A stretch of 64,000 bases of DNA from Colwellia sp. 1_MG-2023 (GCF_030546755.1 NZ_JAUOPE010000006.1:62001-126000); one strand, 5' to 3'. Shown: positions 1 to 10,282, numbered from the stretch's first letter. The notes: generated by a model from the letters alone, not told the origin. Program-made: numbers and translations.

Positions 1-250
1 TTTTGATAAATTCGAGGGTTACGCATAGTCATTAATTAGTAAACAGTTATGTCTTTGAAGATAGGGACAAAAGGTGAGATTTTCAATGACTAAATTATTT
101 CAATGGGATTTATTTTTTCATTTTATTGATTTTTTGGTAAACTGCGCGGCTTTAGGCAATCGTGCGATGAAACTAGTCTGTTATTTTGCACGGTTAATTT
201 TTTAATCTACAGCTCCAGATTTACGCTCTGGCTGGCTCAATGGGTATGAT

Positions 251-1228
251 ATGAATAATATTACAGTTTGTGCACTCTATAAATTTGTCCGTTTAGAAAA
301 CTTTGAACAATTAAAAACGCCGTTACTAAATGTAATGCTAGAAAATGAAGTAAAGGGCACTTTACTGCTTGCTAATGAAGGGATCAACGGCACAATTGCT
401 GGTCCACAAAGTGGTATTGATGCCGTTCTTGCGCATATCAGTAAAGATGAACGTTTAGGCCTAGTTTCTCATAAATATTCTTATGCAGATGAAAATCCTT
501 TTCAACGCAGCAAAGTCAAACTGAAAAAAGAAATTGTTACTATGGGGGTTGAAGGTATTGATCCAACTTTAACCGTTGGTACCTATGTTAAACCTAAAGA
601 TTGGAATGCGTTAATATCTGATCCTGAAGTGTTATTAGTCGATACCCGTAATGATTATGAAGTGGAAATAGGCACGTTTGAAAATGCCGTCAATCCTAAC
701 ACAGAAACTTTCCGCGAATTTCCTGAATATGTTGCGAAAAATCTCGATAAAACCAAACACAAAAAAGTAGCTATGTTTTGCACGGGTGGTATCCGTTGTG
801 AAAAATCAACCGCTTACCTAAAAGAACAAGGCTTTGAAGACGTATATCACTTAGAAGGCGGTGTACTGAAATATTTAGAAGAAGTAAAACAAGATGAATC
901 TATGTGGCAAGGTGAATGTTTTGTTTTTGATGGTAGAGTTGCTGTTGGCCACGGCTTAGAGCAAGGACAATATGACCAATGCTTTGCTTGTCGTTATCCC
1001 ATCACTGAAGAAGAAAAACAAAGTGAGCACTATGTTAAAGGCGTGAGTTGTCCTAAATGTATTGACAAATACAATGAAGAACAACGCAGCCGCTTTGCGG
1101 AACGAGAAAAACAGATCAATTTAGCCAAAGCCCGTGGTGAAAAACACATAGGTGGCGAAATTGAAAGTGTTATAAAACAGCGTCGTGAAGAAAAACTCGC
1201 GGCGAAAAAAGAGCAGGCTTCTAAGTAA
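251..1228 (+). CDS. trhO: tRNA uridine(34) 5-hydroxylase, rhodanese family
   Basis: Oxygen-dependent hydroxylase that makes 5-hydroxyuridine at position 34 of tRNAs, the first step toward mo5U/cmo5U wobble bases; cytosolic. At 325 residues it has the usual length for TrhO/YceA. An N-terminal acylphosphatase-like domain (about 1-95) precedes a rhodanese domain (about 115-215) with the active-site loop CTGGIRC, where Cys177 and Cys183 are the conserved pair. A C-terminal tail carries two CxxC motifs (CFAC and CPKC) that may bind zinc, followed by a charged helix. It stands alone, pointing toward the convergent two-component genes on the other strand. Family assignment is firm; the tRNA role is known from E. 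coli and Bacillus homologues, not from this sequence. Confidence 0.93.
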   Translation: MNNITVCALYKFVRLENFEQLKTPLLNVMLENEVKGTLLLANEGINGTIAGPQSGIDAVLAHISKDERLGLVSHKYSYADENPFQRSKVKLKKEIVTMGVEGIDPTLTVGTYVKPKDWNALISDPEVLLVDTRNDYEVEIGTFENAVNPNTETFREFPEYVAKNLDKTKHKKVAMFCTGGIRCEKSTAYLKEQGFEDVYHLEGGVLKYLEEVKQDESMWQGECFVFDGRVAVGHGLEQGQYDQCFACRYPITEEEKQSEHYVKGVSCPKCIDKYNEEQRSRFAEREKQINLAKARGEKHIGGEIESVIKQRREEKLAAKKEQASK

Positions 1229-1324
1229 GCTGAGCGTTATATAAGCACTGAGAATGTAAAGTAAATAACCTAGGTTAGGGTTAACTTTACGTCAGTATTG
1301 AGGATTAATAGCGAGACTGCTTTA

Positions 1325-2674
1325 TTAAAATGTTAGAGTAAAGCAGGCTCCTTGATTGATATTTTCTACTTTGATATGACCACCATGAGCAATCATTATT
1401 TGTCGAGTTAATGCTAAACCAACGCCTGAGCCTTCCCGTTTCGTGGTAAAGAAGGGGACAAATATTTGCTCGATAATTTCACTTGGTACACCGTTACCAT
1501 TATCGGCAATGGCAATGATGACTCTACCTCGTTTATTAAGTTTTGCATGGATACTTATCTTGGGTGCTGCATTATTTATTAGTGCTTGTTGCGCATTTTT
1601 CAATAGGTTAATAAATACTTGTTCCATCATGGCAACATCAATCTCAAATTCTAGCATTTTTGGTTCAACCACAATCGATAACATGATGTCGTGACTCAAG
1701 CCCGTTTGCGTCATCATAGTGCTAACATTCGATAAAAACTGTTCAATGTTAATAGATTTTTTATTCGGGGTAGGCAGGCGAGTTAATTTTCGATAACTAC
1801 TGACAAAATTCATCAAACCATCACTTCTTTTGGCAACCGTTTGCACCGCATCAGCAACATCAGATAAATCATCAAGCGCTCCTTGGTTAAAGTGATGATT
1901 TTCTCTTACATCATCGACGAGATCTGCGGCTGTTTTTGTTAACGAAGCAATCGGGGTGATACTATTCATTATCTCATGAGTTAACACACTTACTAAGTCT
2001 TGCCAGGCTTGTAATTGAGCAATATTTAATTCGTTTTGTATATCTTGCATACTGACTAAGATTTCTTTTTGCTGACAAATGGTAATTTGTGTCGCAGAAA
2101 CGCTTAGTCTATGTTCCATCCCATCGATCATAATATCAATAAGTAAATTACCACTATGATTAAGGTTAGTTAACGCTTGTTCGAAATCCTTAGAAAATTG
2201 CTGTAAATCAGACAATTTAGTCACATGATTACTTCCAAACAAACGACGTGCCGCGTTATTCCATAAGGTGATGTTTTGATTATGATGAACAGTCAGTAAA
2301 GGTACTGGAACTTGTTCAATCACCGCCTTGAAATACTTGAGATCTTTTTCTTGTTCAACTCTAGCTTGTTGCAAACGATTTAAGATTTCAGTGAATGACT
2401 TGCCGAGCTCATCAAAACCCATACCTAATTCAGTTAATTCAAAGCGTTGAGAAAAATCGGCATATCGGGCGGCATTTAAAAAACGGGTTAATTCTGCATT
2501 GGTTTTAGTAATGAAGCGGATCATTTCACTAAATTGAAAGCCAATTATCAATAAAATCACAAAACTTGCGGCATGATAACCAGGCGAGTAAATAAAATAG
2601 GCTAAAAGTAACGCGCTAAAAATAACCAAAAGTGTTCGAGTTATGATCATTAATGAAAAACGTTTAAAGCCCAT
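1325..2674 (-). CDS. NtrY-like sensor histidine kinase
   Basis: Membrane histidine kinase, presumed partner of the sigma-54 response regulator encoded just upstream; the two frames overlap by 11 bases, so they are translated as a pair. Two transmembrane segments lie in residues 8-50, with almost no periplasmic loop between them. A HAMP-like linker and a PAS-type domain (about 110-200) follow. The dimerisation helix carries the phospho-acceptor motif LTHEIMNSITP, and the ATPase domain shows the N box (NLLKNAQQAL), DNGNGVP and GSGVGLAL. Short periplasmic exposure suggests that it senses a membrane or cytoplasmic signal. With the divergent exporter operon it resembles systems that respond to envelope stress or toxic compounds; the signal itself cannot be read from the sequence. 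Confidence 0.9.
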   Translation of the reverse strand: MGFKRFSLMIITRTLLVIFSALLLAYFIYSPGYHAASFVILLIIGFQFSEMIRFITKTNAELTRFLNAARYADFSQRFELTELGMGFDELGKSFTEILNRLQQARVEQEKDLKYFKAVIEQVPVPLLTVHHNQNITLWNNAARRLFGSNHVTKLSDLQQFSKDFEQALTNLNHSGNLLIDIMIDGMEHRLSVSATQITICQQKEILVSMQDIQNELNIAQLQAWQDLVSVLTHEIMNSITPIASLTKTAADLVDDVRENHHFNQGALDDLSDVADAVQTVAKRSDGLMNFVSSYRKLTRLPTPNKKSINIEQFLSNVSTMMTQTGLSHDIMLSIVVEPKMLEFEIDVAMMEQVFINLLKNAQQALINNAAPKISIHAKLNKRGRVIIAIADNGNGVPSEIIEQIFVPFFTTKREGSGVGLALTRQIMIAHGGHIKVENINQGACFTLTF

Positions 2675-4082
2675 GTTTTTCCATCCTTCTATAAAGTGCT
2701 GCCCGTGTTAGACCTAGCTCTTTGGCTGAATGTGAAATATTGTATCGATGTTTTTTTAACGCTTGATGTATGGTTTGCTTTTCAATGTGTTCTAAATTTA
2801 ACTCACCTTGTGCTGGCTGATTTTTTTCAACTTTCTCAATAGTTAACGATTCTGTGTGATTGCTTGATGTATGACTGGTGTTACTTAACTGAAAGTCATT
2901 TAACGTCAAAGTCAGACCATCCGTTAAAATAACCGCACGTTCAATAGCGTGCCTTAGTGCTCTTATGTTGCCTAACCATTGCTCTTGTTGTAAACGTTTA
3001 ATCGTTGCCTCTGAAATGACTAAGTTAGGTTTATGATATTTTTTGCCATATAACTGAATAAAATACTCGCTAATCGGTTTAATATCATCAATTCTGTCGC
3101 GTAATGGTGGTAAATTAATTTCAACCGTATTTAAACGAAACAGTAAATCTTGTCGAAAAATGCTGTCATTTTGCAGCTTATCTTTGGCAAGATTGGTGGC
3201 ACAAACAACTCTAACATCAAAGGCGATGGCTTTATTTTCTCCTAAAGGCGTGACTTCTCTTTGCTCTAAAACGGTTAATAATTTTGCTTGAAGGTGTAAG
3301 GGTAAATTGCCTATTTCGTCTAAAAACAAGGTGCCACCATCTGCGGCTTTTAATCGCCCGATTCGGTCATGTTGGGCGCCAGTAAATGCGCCTTTTTTAT
3401 GCCCAAATAACTCACTTTCAAATAAGTTTTCAGAAATAGCGCCTAAATCAACCGACATAAAAATGTGATTTGCCCGCAAACTTTGTTGGTGAATTTCTCT
3501 AGCGACAAGTTCTTTTCCAGTGCCATTTTCTCCGAGAATTAAAATATTTGCATCAGTTGGGGCACTACGTTCGATTAAGCTTTTAACATTTGCTAGCGCC
3601 GTTGAATTACCGATAAGAAGCGGTTGATTGACCTGATTGTTGGCTTCTATCAACAGAGTGTTTTTTTGTCTTAATGCTTGGGCTTCAGTGCGAGTTTGCC
3701 CTAATTGAATAGCGGTAGATAAGGTAGCGATTACTTTTTCATTTTGCCAAGGCTTAGCAATAAAATCAGTTGCACCTAGTTTCATTGCTTCAACAGCAAC
3801 ATCAATACCACCATGGGCTGTGATCATGATGATAATACTGTCTGGTTTGATCTCTAAAATTCTTTTTAACCAATAAAACCCTTGTTTACCGGTACTTTCT
3901 CCTGGACCAAAATTCATATCTAATAAAATGACATCAAAATCTTGGTCGCTGATAAATGCAGGAATATGTTCTGGTAAGTTACAGGTACTGATATGCGAAA
4001 ACTTGCGTTTTAGTAATAACTTTCCTGCCGTTAGTATATCGTCGTCGTCGTCAACAATTAAAATTCTGCCGTTTTCTTTCAC
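2664..4082 (-). CDS. NtrC-family sigma-54-dependent response regulator
   Basis: Transcription activator with three domains: a receiver (residues 1-125, phospho-acceptor Asp55 in LLDMNFG), a sigma-54 AAA+ domain (about 150-380) and a C-terminal Fis-type helix-turn-helix (about 430-472). The ATPase part has the Walker A GENGTGKE and the GAFTGA loop that contacts sigma-54, so it should be able to activate sigma-54 promoters. It is first in an operon with the histidine kinase. Two tandem dyads lie 29-65 bp upstream of its start, in the region shared with the divergent exporter operon. It therefore most likely activates that operon and may regulate itself. The receiver has Asp-rich residues DDDDD near the start, as expected for metal binding. 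Confidence 0.93.
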   Translation of the reverse strand: MKENGRILIVDDDDDILTAGKLLLKRKFSHISTCNLPEHIPAFISDQDFDVILLDMNFGPGESTGKQGFYWLKRILEIKPDSIIIMITAHGGIDVAVEAMKLGATDFIAKPWQNEKVIATLSTAIQLGQTRTEAQALRQKNTLLIEANNQVNQPLLIGNSTALANVKSLIERSAPTDANILILGENGTGKELVAREIHQQSLRANHIFMSVDLGAISENLFESELFGHKKGAFTGAQHDRIGRLKAADGGTLFLDEIGNLPLHLQAKLLTVLEQREVTPLGENKAIAFDVRVVCATNLAKDKLQNDSIFRQDLLFRLNTVEINLPPLRDRIDDIKPISEYFIQLYGKKYHKPNLVISEATIKRLQQEQWLGNIRALRHAIERAVILTDGLTLTLNDFQLSNTSHTSSNHTESLTIEKVEKNQPAQGELNLEHIEKQTIHQALKKHRYNISHSAKELGLTRAALYRRMEKHGL

Positions 4083-4110
4083 AAATACCGGTCATTTAAA
4101 AAGTTCAAAG

Positions 4111-4147
4111 TGTTCATTATCGTACAGCTAGTGTTCGATAACGTACA
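4111..4147. promoter_or_regulatory. Tandem dyad sites, putative enhancer (UAS) for the NtrC-type regulator
   Basis: Two copies of an imperfect palindrome, TGTTCATTATCGTACA (4111-4126) and TGTTCGATAACGTACA (4132-4147), are spaced exactly 21 bp apart, two helical turns. The second copy matches its own reverse complement at 12 of 16 positions. Tandem, helically phased sites upstream of a sigma-54-like promoter are typical for NtrC-family activators. They sit between the regulator gene and the exporter operon. The binding protein is inferred from position only. Confidence 0.6.
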
Positions 4148-4209
4148 GTATTTTTCGTTTATAAATAAGCATCTTAATATAATTTTCTATTTATCAATGA
4201 CTTAGGTTT

Positions 4210-4225
4210 TGGAATGATTATTGTA
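4210..4225 (+). promoter_or_regulatory. Putative sigma-54 (-24/-12) promoter of the exporter operon
   Basis: TGGAATGATTATTGTA fits the sigma-54 pattern TGGCAC-N5-TTGCA at most positions (TGG at -24, TTG at -12). The usual GC of the -12 element is GT here, which weakens the match. It lies 39 bp upstream of the HlyD-family start and 63 bp downstream of the tandem dyads, the right geometry for a looping activator. Confidence 0.5.
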
Positions 4226-4263
4226 GTCTATTAGTCATCAACACGAAGGAGTCGATAATTGTT

Positions 4264-5571
4264 ATGACAAGTAAAGAAACGCCATTTAGCTCTGTTACCA
4301 CTAAACCCACTGTCTCCGGTGCAAGTATGGACAAGGTGGTTCAGCATAAAAAAAGTAATTCAAAACGAGTGCTGCTTGTCATTGTCATGATTATCGTGCT
4401 TTACCTTGGTTATAACCTTTTTTCCTCTCCATCAGGTAAAACGCTAAAAGTAGATAGCCAACGTATTGTTATCTCCACAGTAAGTGAGGGTATCTTTGAA
4501 GATTTTATTCCTGTTAGGGGGAGGGTTATTCCGGCTAAAACAGTCTTTTTAGATGCAGTGGAAGGAGGTCGTGTTGAAAGAATTCTAGTTGAAGATGGCG
4601 CAAAATTAACTGCGGGTTCTCTTATTGTTGAACTCTCAAATGCTTCATTGCAATTAAACGTATTAGGCAATGAAGCTAGAGTTGCAGAACAACTTAATAA
4701 CATGCGTTCAATTGAACTTAGTTTAGAGCAAAATAGATTGCAGCATAAACGCAATTTAGTGGATATCAATTACCAAATAAAAATGCTAACGCGCCAACTT
4801 AATCGCGAAGCTTCACTCGTGAGCAATGGCGCTATTATGCAATCAAAATATGATGATACTTTTGACACCTTACAGTGGTATAAAAGCCGATTAGCGCTAA
4901 CGCTAGAAAGCCAAGCATCTGATACCAAAATGCAAGAAGAGCAGCTTGCCTTCTTAAAAGACACAAGCCACCGCCTTGAAAGTAACTTAGCTATTTCTCG
5001 TCAAAACTTAGACAACATGAATGTTCGAGCACCGGTTAATGGCACCTTGTCAGGCTTTAATGTTGAAGTAGGGCAAAGTATTGGCCGAGGTGAACGTCTT
5101 GGACAAATTGATACGCCAAATGACTATAAAGTAACGGCTTTTATCGACGAATTTTACCTAGGTCGAGTAGACATTGGTCAATTAGCTCAATATGAAAATA
5201 ATGGCGAATCCTACCCTCTAACCATTGCTAAGATTTATCCTCAGGTTCAAAACGGGCAATTTGAAATTGATTTTAAGTTTGAAGGTCAACAACCGCCCGG
5301 TATTAGACGAGGGCAAACTTTACAAACAAAACTGACTTTAGGTGATGCAAGCTCAGCTACTTTGATCCCCAACGGTGCTTTTTATCAAGATACGGGCGGA
5401 AAATGGGTGTTTGTCGTTGCTGAAGATGGCAGCGAAGCGGTGAAACGTACAATTCGCTTAGGACGAAGAAATAATCAATTTATCGAAGTGGTTGACGGTT
5501 TAGAAATTGGCGAACAAATCGTGACAAGCCCTTATACCAGTTACCAAGACATGCAACGGCTAGCACTCTAG
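4264..5571 (+). CDS. HlyD/MacA-type periplasmic adaptor (membrane fusion protein)
   Basis: Membrane fusion subunit of an ABC exporter, anchored in the inner membrane and bridging to an outer membrane channel. A cytoplasmic N terminus of about 38 residues precedes one transmembrane helix (about 40-55). Then come a barrel-sandwich (lipoyl-like) half, a long coiled-coil hairpin (about 130-245), the second lipoyl half (NVRAPVNGTL) and a beta-barrel region. The start ATG at 4264 has AAGGAG about 10 bases upstream. It is first in an operon with an ATPase (71-base gap) and a large permease. The N-terminal cytoplasmic extension is longer than in classic MacA. The substrate is unknown. Confidence 0.88.
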   Translation: MTSKETPFSSVTTKPTVSGASMDKVVQHKKSNSKRVLLVIVMIIVLYLGYNLFSSPSGKTLKVDSQRIVISTVSEGIFEDFIPVRGRVIPAKTVFLDAVEGGRVERILVEDGAKLTAGSLIVELSNASLQLNVLGNEARVAEQLNNMRSIELSLEQNRLQHKRNLVDINYQIKMLTRQLNREASLVSNGAIMQSKYDDTFDTLQWYKSRLALTLESQASDTKMQEEQLAFLKDTSHRLESNLAISRQNLDNMNVRAPVNGTLSGFNVEVGQSIGRGERLGQIDTPNDYKVTAFIDEFYLGRVDIGQLAQYENNGESYPLTIAKIYPQVQNGQFEIDFKFEGQQPPGIRRGQTLQTKLTLGDASSATLIPNGAFYQDTGGKWVFVVAEDGSEAVKRTIRLGRRNNQFIEVVDGLEIGEQIVTSPYTSYQDMQRLAL

Positions 5572-5642
5572 AGAGGGCGTTTACTTTACGGGTTAACTTT
5601 AGCCAATAATGAAAAATATAACGAACTAAGCAGGAATTTAAT

Positions 5643-6323
5643 ATGTTGAAATTACATAATTTATCAAGAGTTTTTCAAACTGACAATGTTGAGACAACTG
5701 CGTTGAATAATATCAATATCGAAATCGAAAAAGGAGAGTTTGTCGCTATTATGGGTCCATCGGGTTGCGGTAAATCCACGTTATTAAATACCATCGGCAT
5801 GCTTGATTCTCCTTCTGGTGGAGAATACTTTTTCAATGATGAAGAAATTTCAACATACAGCGAAGCTCAATTGTCAGTCATTCGAAAAAAGAATATTGGT
5901 TTTATTTTTCAAAATTTCAATTTAATTGATGAACTGACCGTAGAAGAAAATATCGAGTTAGCGTTGCTTTATCATAATATTCCCGCAGCAGAACGAAAAG
6001 AACGTATCCTTAGAGTTATGGATAAGGTTGGCATTGCACATCGCGCAAAACATATGCCGAGTCAGTTATCGGGTGGACAACAACAACGTGTCGCAGTGGC
6101 TCGCGCTGTCGTTGGGAACCAAGCAATGATTCTGGCGGATGAACCTACCGGTAACTTAGATAGTGCGAATGGTCAAGAAGTGATGGAAATGCTCCAAGCG
6201 TTAAATGATGAGGGCACCACGATTGTAATGGTGACTCATAGTCCGTCACATGCAGATTATGCCCGCCGCACTATTAATTTATTTGATGGCAAGGTTGTTA
6301 CAGAGAACGTTAAAGCGGCATAA
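5643..6323 (+). CDS. ABC transporter ATPase, MacB/LolD type
   Basis: ATP-binding subunit of the exporter, 226 residues, as usual for the LolD/MacB-like class. It shows Walker [10 protein letters not shown], the Q loop, the signature [14 protein letters not shown], Walker [13 protein letters not shown] and the switch histidine in VTHSP. There is no membrane segment, so it sits on the cytoplasmic face with the permease encoded 12 bases downstream. MacB-class ATPases drive mechanotransmission through the permease rather than moving substrate through it. The gene order HlyD-ATPase-permease supports one tripartite pump. Confidence 0.93.
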   Translation: MLKLHNLSRVFQTDNVETTALNNINIEIEKGEFVAIMGPSGCGKSTLLNTIGMLDSPSGGEYFFNDEEISTYSEAQLSVIRKKNIGFIFQNFNLIDELTVEENIELALLYHNIPAAERKERILRVMDKVGIAHRAKHMPSQLSGGQQQRVAVARAVVGNQAMILADEPTGNLDSANGQEVMEMLQALNDEGTTIVMVTHSPSHADYARRTINLFDGKVVTENVKAA

Positions 6324-6335
6324 GTCGAGGTAATT

Positions 6336-8852
6336 ATGTTTAAAAATTATTTAGTAACAGCATGGCGCAATATGCTAAAAAATCGTATGTTTTCTGCCAT
6401 CAATATATTTGGATTATCGATCGGTTTAATGAGTTGCATTTTGATTATGCTTTTCGTCCGAGAAGAAATGGGTTTTGATCAGTGGATTAAAGATAGTGAT
6501 CGAATCGTTCGATTACATACGGCTTATAAAATGGGTGATCAACCTGACTTTTTAACGGTTCGTTCTGCAGGTCGTATGATGGAAGCGATACGCGATTATG
6601 CTAAAAACGAAGTTGAGGCCGGTGTTCGGTTTATACAGTTTGGTACGACTATTCAGCAAAATGGCGAAGGTTTTGCTGAACAAGGTACTATGGTAGATGG
6701 TAGTTTTTTTGATGTTTTCGATTTACCTTTTGTTCATGGTGATAAAGCTAGCTCGTTTTCAAAGCCAATGGATTTAGTTATAACTGAAGAAATGGCAATA
6801 AAGTATTTTGGCAAAACAGCTGTAATTGGCGAAACATTAACATTTTGTTGCCTATCAGAAGGTCCTTCAACGGTTCCTATCGCTGGTGTAATTAAAAACT
6901 TACCTAATGCAACGCACTTAAACATGAACTTTATAATACGTTTAAATCCGGCATTATTTGTTAACGATACAGGAACCTTACATACCTGGACTAGTGTTAA
7001 TGTTTATACCTATTTTAAACTGACTAAAACTAGTTCTATTGAACAATTACAAGAAAGAGTGGTGTATTGGTTAGATAATGAAAGCCCATTTATCGAAATG
7101 TTTAAAGATAAGATGTCTGGTTTAGAAAATTCATTGCAAGTGTCTAACGTTATGGAACTTAAATTGATGGCGTTAACAAAATTGCATTTACATGCCAAAA
7201 ATGATGCGGGCAATATGGGAGACTTAAGCCCAATGGGCGATGCTAAAATGATCAACACTTTTATTATCGTAACCGGCTTAGTGTTGTTGATTGCTTGTAT
7301 AAACTTTATGAATTTGTCTACGGCGAAAGCCAGTAAACGTGCTCGTGAAGTTGCTATGCGTAAAGTGTTAGGGGCATCTCGAGGTCAAGTAGCTGTTCAG
7401 TTTTTAAGTGAAGCCGTCGCAATTTCATTAATCGCTTTAATATTTGCCCTAGTAGCAGTTGAATTAGTCTTACCTTTCTATAATCAAATCATCGGAAAAG
7501 AGTTAAGCTTTCATTTGTTAAATGATCCATTAATGTTAGGAAGTTTATTGGCAATTACTTCATTAGTTGGCTTAGGGGCAGGTTTGTATCCGGCACTTTA
7601 TTTATCGCGTTTTTTACCGGGGCATATCTTAAAATCGAGTAAAAGTTCTGAATCGGGCAATTCAGCAAAATTTCGTACTGTGTTAGTTGTCTTTCAGTTT
7701 GCCACTTCTATTATTTTAGTGATTTCAACCATTGTTGTGTACGGACAAACACTTTATTCTAATAGTGTTGATGTAGGCTATCAAAGCGATAATAAAATAG
7801 TGCTTAATATTCGTTCTGCACGAGATAACTTATCGAGTTTGAAGCAAGAGTTGCTTAATTTACCTGGAGTTAGCTCTGTGGTGTTTTCATCAGAAGCTCC
7901 TACTCAAGATAATGAAAACAATACTGATTTTAAATTACTAGACACGCAAGGCAGTCAAACTGCTAATGAACAGCGATTTATTAATTATCATAATATGGGC
8001 TTTGGTTTTTTCGAGGCGTATCAGGTAAAACCCCTTGCAGGACGGTTATTTAATGAAGCATATGGTAGTGATGCATTTAAGCCTATTACTGAGAATTCTA
8101 CTAATAACAATGAAGCCAATAGAGCAAGTGCGATATTAAATTTAAGTGCGGCTAAAAATTTAGGCTTTAACAAGGCTGAAGAGGCAATTGGTAAAACATT
8201 AATCTCAGGTCAACGTCAGTTAACGATTATTGGTGTGATCCCTGATTTACATTTCAGATCGATTAAATTTGGTATTCGAGCAACAGTTTATACGTTAAAT
8301 CCTCGTAGATTTAGCGTCGCAAGTATTAGTTTTAATAGTCAAAACCCTGGCAAGGTGATGGAAGATATCACCAAGATTTGGAAACGTAATGTGCCAATGC
8401 AGCCTGTCGAAATGGAATTTTTAAGCGAAATGATGGCTGCTCAATATCAAGATGAAAAAACGACAGCACAGTTGTTTTTAGCTTTTTCAGTGTTAGCCAT
8501 TTTAGTGGCGTGTTTGGGGCTTTTTGGTCTATCTGCTTTCACTGTCGAACGCAGAACGAAAGAAATAGGGATCAGAAAAGTGATGGGGGCGAATGCTTCT
8601 CAAATTGTTACTTTACTTATCTGGCAATTTTCAAAACCAGTTGTTATCGGCAATTTGATTGCATGGCCAATTGCGGCCTATGTGATGCTTGATTGGCTTG
8701 AAGCGTTTCCATATAGACTAGAGTCTTGGTGGTTAATCCCTTTATGCTTTGTTGTTGGGATAATTTCAATGTTAATTGCTTGGTTTACCGTAGGAAGTAA
8801 CGCCATTAATGTCGCTAGAAAAAATCCAATAAAATCACTTCGGTATGAATAA
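6336..8852 (+). CDS. Large ABC transporter permease, duplicated FtsX/MacB architecture
   Basis: Inner-membrane permease of 838 residues, about twice the size of MacB's membrane part. It has an N-terminal helix (about 20-40) followed by a periplasmic MacB-type core domain. Three helices cluster at about 305-425, with the FtsX-type motif RAREVAMRKVLGA, followed by a fourth helix and a second periplasmic domain. A C-terminal set of three helices (about 710-830) carries the matching motif RTKEIGIRKVMGA. The two motifs show that the protein is a tandem duplication of one FtsX unit. This architecture is common in Bacteroidetes and some Alteromonadales. It ends the exporter operon, which is followed by a terminator. 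Confidence 0.9.
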   Translation: MFKNYLVTAWRNMLKNRMFSAINIFGLSIGLMSCILIMLFVREEMGFDQWIKDSDRIVRLHTAYKMGDQPDFLTVRSAGRMMEAIRDYAKNEVEAGVRFIQFGTTIQQNGEGFAEQGTMVDGSFFDVFDLPFVHGDKASSFSKPMDLVITEEMAIKYFGKTAVIGETLTFCCLSEGPSTVPIAGVIKNLPNATHLNMNFIIRLNPALFVNDTGTLHTWTSVNVYTYFKLTKTSSIEQLQERVVYWLDNESPFIEMFKDKMSGLENSLQVSNVMELKLMALTKLHLHAKNDAGNMGDLSPMGDAKMINTFIIVTGLVLLIACINFMNLSTAKASKRAREVAMRKVLGASRGQVAVQFLSEAVAISLIALIFALVAVELVLPFYNQIIGKELSFHLLNDPLMLGSLLAITSLVGLGAGLYPALYLSRFLPGHILKSSKSSESGNSAKFRTVLVVFQFATSIILVISTIVVYGQTLYSNSVDVGYQSDNKIVLNIRSARDNLSSLKQELLNLPGVSSVVFSSEAPTQDNENNTDFKLLDTQGSQTANEQRFINYHNMGFGFFEAYQVKPLAGRLFNEAYGSDAFKPITENSTNNNEANRASAILNLSAAKNLGFNKAEEAIGKTLISGQRQLTIIGVIPDLHFRSIKFGIRATVYTLNPRRFSVASISFNSQNPGKVMEDITKIWKRNVPMQPVEMEFLSEMMAAQYQDEKTTAQLFLAFSVLAILVACLGLFGLSAFTVERRTKEIGIRKVMGANASQIVTLLIWQFSKPVVIGNLIAWPIAAYVMLDWLEAFPYRLESWWLIPLCFVVGIISMLIAWFTVGSNAINVARKNPIKSLRYE

Positions 8853-8886
8853 ATAGTTTACTTATTATTAATAATGGATCACACAT

Positions 8887-8916
8887 AAAAAAACCGACGT
8901 TAATGTCGGTTTTTTT
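8887..8916. terminator. Bidirectional rho-independent terminator
   Basis: An inverted repeat AAAACCGAC / GTCGGTTTT with a short loop is flanked by A-runs on the left and T-runs on the right. It can therefore end both the exporter operon (plus) and metK (minus), whose stop codons lie on either side. Confidence 0.85.
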
Positions 8917-8937
8917 CAGCGAGTGCAAGGCGAGGCT

Positions 8938-10125
8938 TTACAATCCAGCAGATTTTTTCAGTGCCTGTGCTTTATCTGTTTTTTCCCATGAAAACGCTGT
9001 AAATGTGTCATCACCTACAGTCATTTCAAAAGGTTCACGACCAAAATGTCCGTATGCCGCTGTTTGGCGATACATAGGGTGTAATAAGTCTAACATTTTA
9101 GTGATGCCGTATGGGCGAAGATCAAAATGTTCACGTACTAACTCAATTAGTTTTTCTTCGGATACTTTACCGGTACCAAAAGTTTCAATTGAAATTGATG
9201 TCGGCTCAGCAACACCAATAGCATAAGATACTTGAATTTCACAACGATCGGCTAAGCCTGAAGCAACAATGTTTTTTGCCACATAACGACCCGCGTATGC
9301 AGCGCTGCGATCAACTTTCGATGGATCTTTACCTGAAAAAGCTCCGCCGCCATGACGAGCCATTCCGCCGTAAGTATCTACAATAATTTTACGACCGGTT
9401 AAACCACAATCACCTACTGGACCACCAATAACAAATCGACCGGTTGGGTTAATAAAGTATTTAGTTTCAGCTGTTAACATTTCAGCCGGTAACACGGCTT
9501 TAATGATGTTTTCCATCACCGCTTCATGTAAGTCTTCTTGTGAGATCTCAGGATTGTGCTGTGTTGATAAAACAACAGCATCAATGGCCACCGGTTTATT
9601 GTTTTCGTAAATAAAGGTTACTTGTGATTTAGCATCGGGACGTAACCAAGGTAATACCCCTGATTTACGCATTTCAGCTTGTCTTTCAACTAAACGATGA
9701 GAGTAGTATAAAGGGGCAGGCATTAACGTTTCTGTTTCGTTAGTGGCGTAACCAAACATTAACCCTTGATCACCAGCGCCCTGATCTTCAGGTTTTACGC
9801 GGTCGACACCTTGAGCGATTTCAGGTGATTGTTGGCCGATCAAATTCATGATGCCACACGTATCGCCGTCAAAACCGACATCAGATGAGGTATAACCTAT
9901 ATCTGTGATCACTTTACGGGTTAAGTCTTCTAAATCAACCCAAGCGGTAGTTGAAACTTCACCAGAAATAATTGCGACACCGGTTTTCACCATAGTTTCA
10001 CACGCAACACGGGCATGTTTATCTTTTGCGATAATCGCGTCTAAAACAGCATCAGAGATCTGATCGGCAATTTTATCTGGATGACCTTCAGAAACTGACT
10101 CTGAAGTAAAATAATGTTTAGACAT
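8938..10125 (-). CDS. metK: S-adenosylmethionine synthetase
   Basis: Makes S-adenosylmethionine from methionine and ATP in the cytosol; normally essential. The 395-residue length fits the family. Visible motifs are [13 protein letters not shown] at the N terminus (methionine/ATP site), DQGLMFGYA, the loop [17 protein letters not shown] and [13 protein letters not shown]. The upstream gap contains a MetJ-type operator, so expression should fall when SAM is high. A shared terminator closes the gene on its downstream side. The gene follows murI in the same direction, but the 157-base gap with its own operator argues for its own promoter. Confidence 0.98.
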   Translation of the reverse strand: MSKHYFTSESVSEGHPDKIADQISDAVLDAIIAKDKHARVACETMVKTGVAIISGEVSTTAWVDLEDLTRKVITDIGYTSSDVGFDGDTCGIMNLIGQQSPEIAQGVDRVKPEDQGAGDQGLMFGYATNETETLMPAPLYYSHRLVERQAEMRKSGVLPWLRPDAKSQVTFIYENNKPVAIDAVVLSTQHNPEISQEDLHEAVMENIIKAVLPAEMLTAETKYFINPTGRFVIGGPVGDCGLTGRKIIVDTYGGMARHGGGAFSGKDPSKVDRSAAYAGRYVAKNIVASGLADRCEIQVSYAIGVAEPTSISIETFGTGKVSEEKLIELVREHFDLRPYGITKMLDLLHPMYRQTAAYGHFGREPFEMTVGDDTFTAFSWEKTDKAQALKKSAGL

Positions 10126-10200
10126 AAATCCTCGGAAATTAAACTGGTACTTTATTCAATGAGAGAATTGTAACCTGACTTTTAGAATATTTCTAGTTTT

Positions 10201-10224
10201 TTACGCCTAGACGTCTAAATGGCT
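10201..10224 (-). promoter_or_regulatory. MetJ operator (three tandem met boxes)
   Basis: A perfect met box AGACGTCT (10209-10216) is flanked on each side by an adjacent 8-mer matching the consensus at 5 of 8 positions. MetJ binds arrays of such boxes with SAM as co-repressor. The array lies about 80 bases upstream of metK, and a TATTCT -10-like element follows at the expected distance toward the gene. Confidence 0.8.
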
Positions 10225-10282
10225 TAATCTTAAATGATATAACTAACAATTCAGTGTTGAGATTTGTTAGTAAGTAATTGTT

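Noticed and set aside
10126-10282. SAM riboswitch upstream of metK
   Set aside because: The gap is short, lacks SAM aptamer features, and has a MetJ operator instead.
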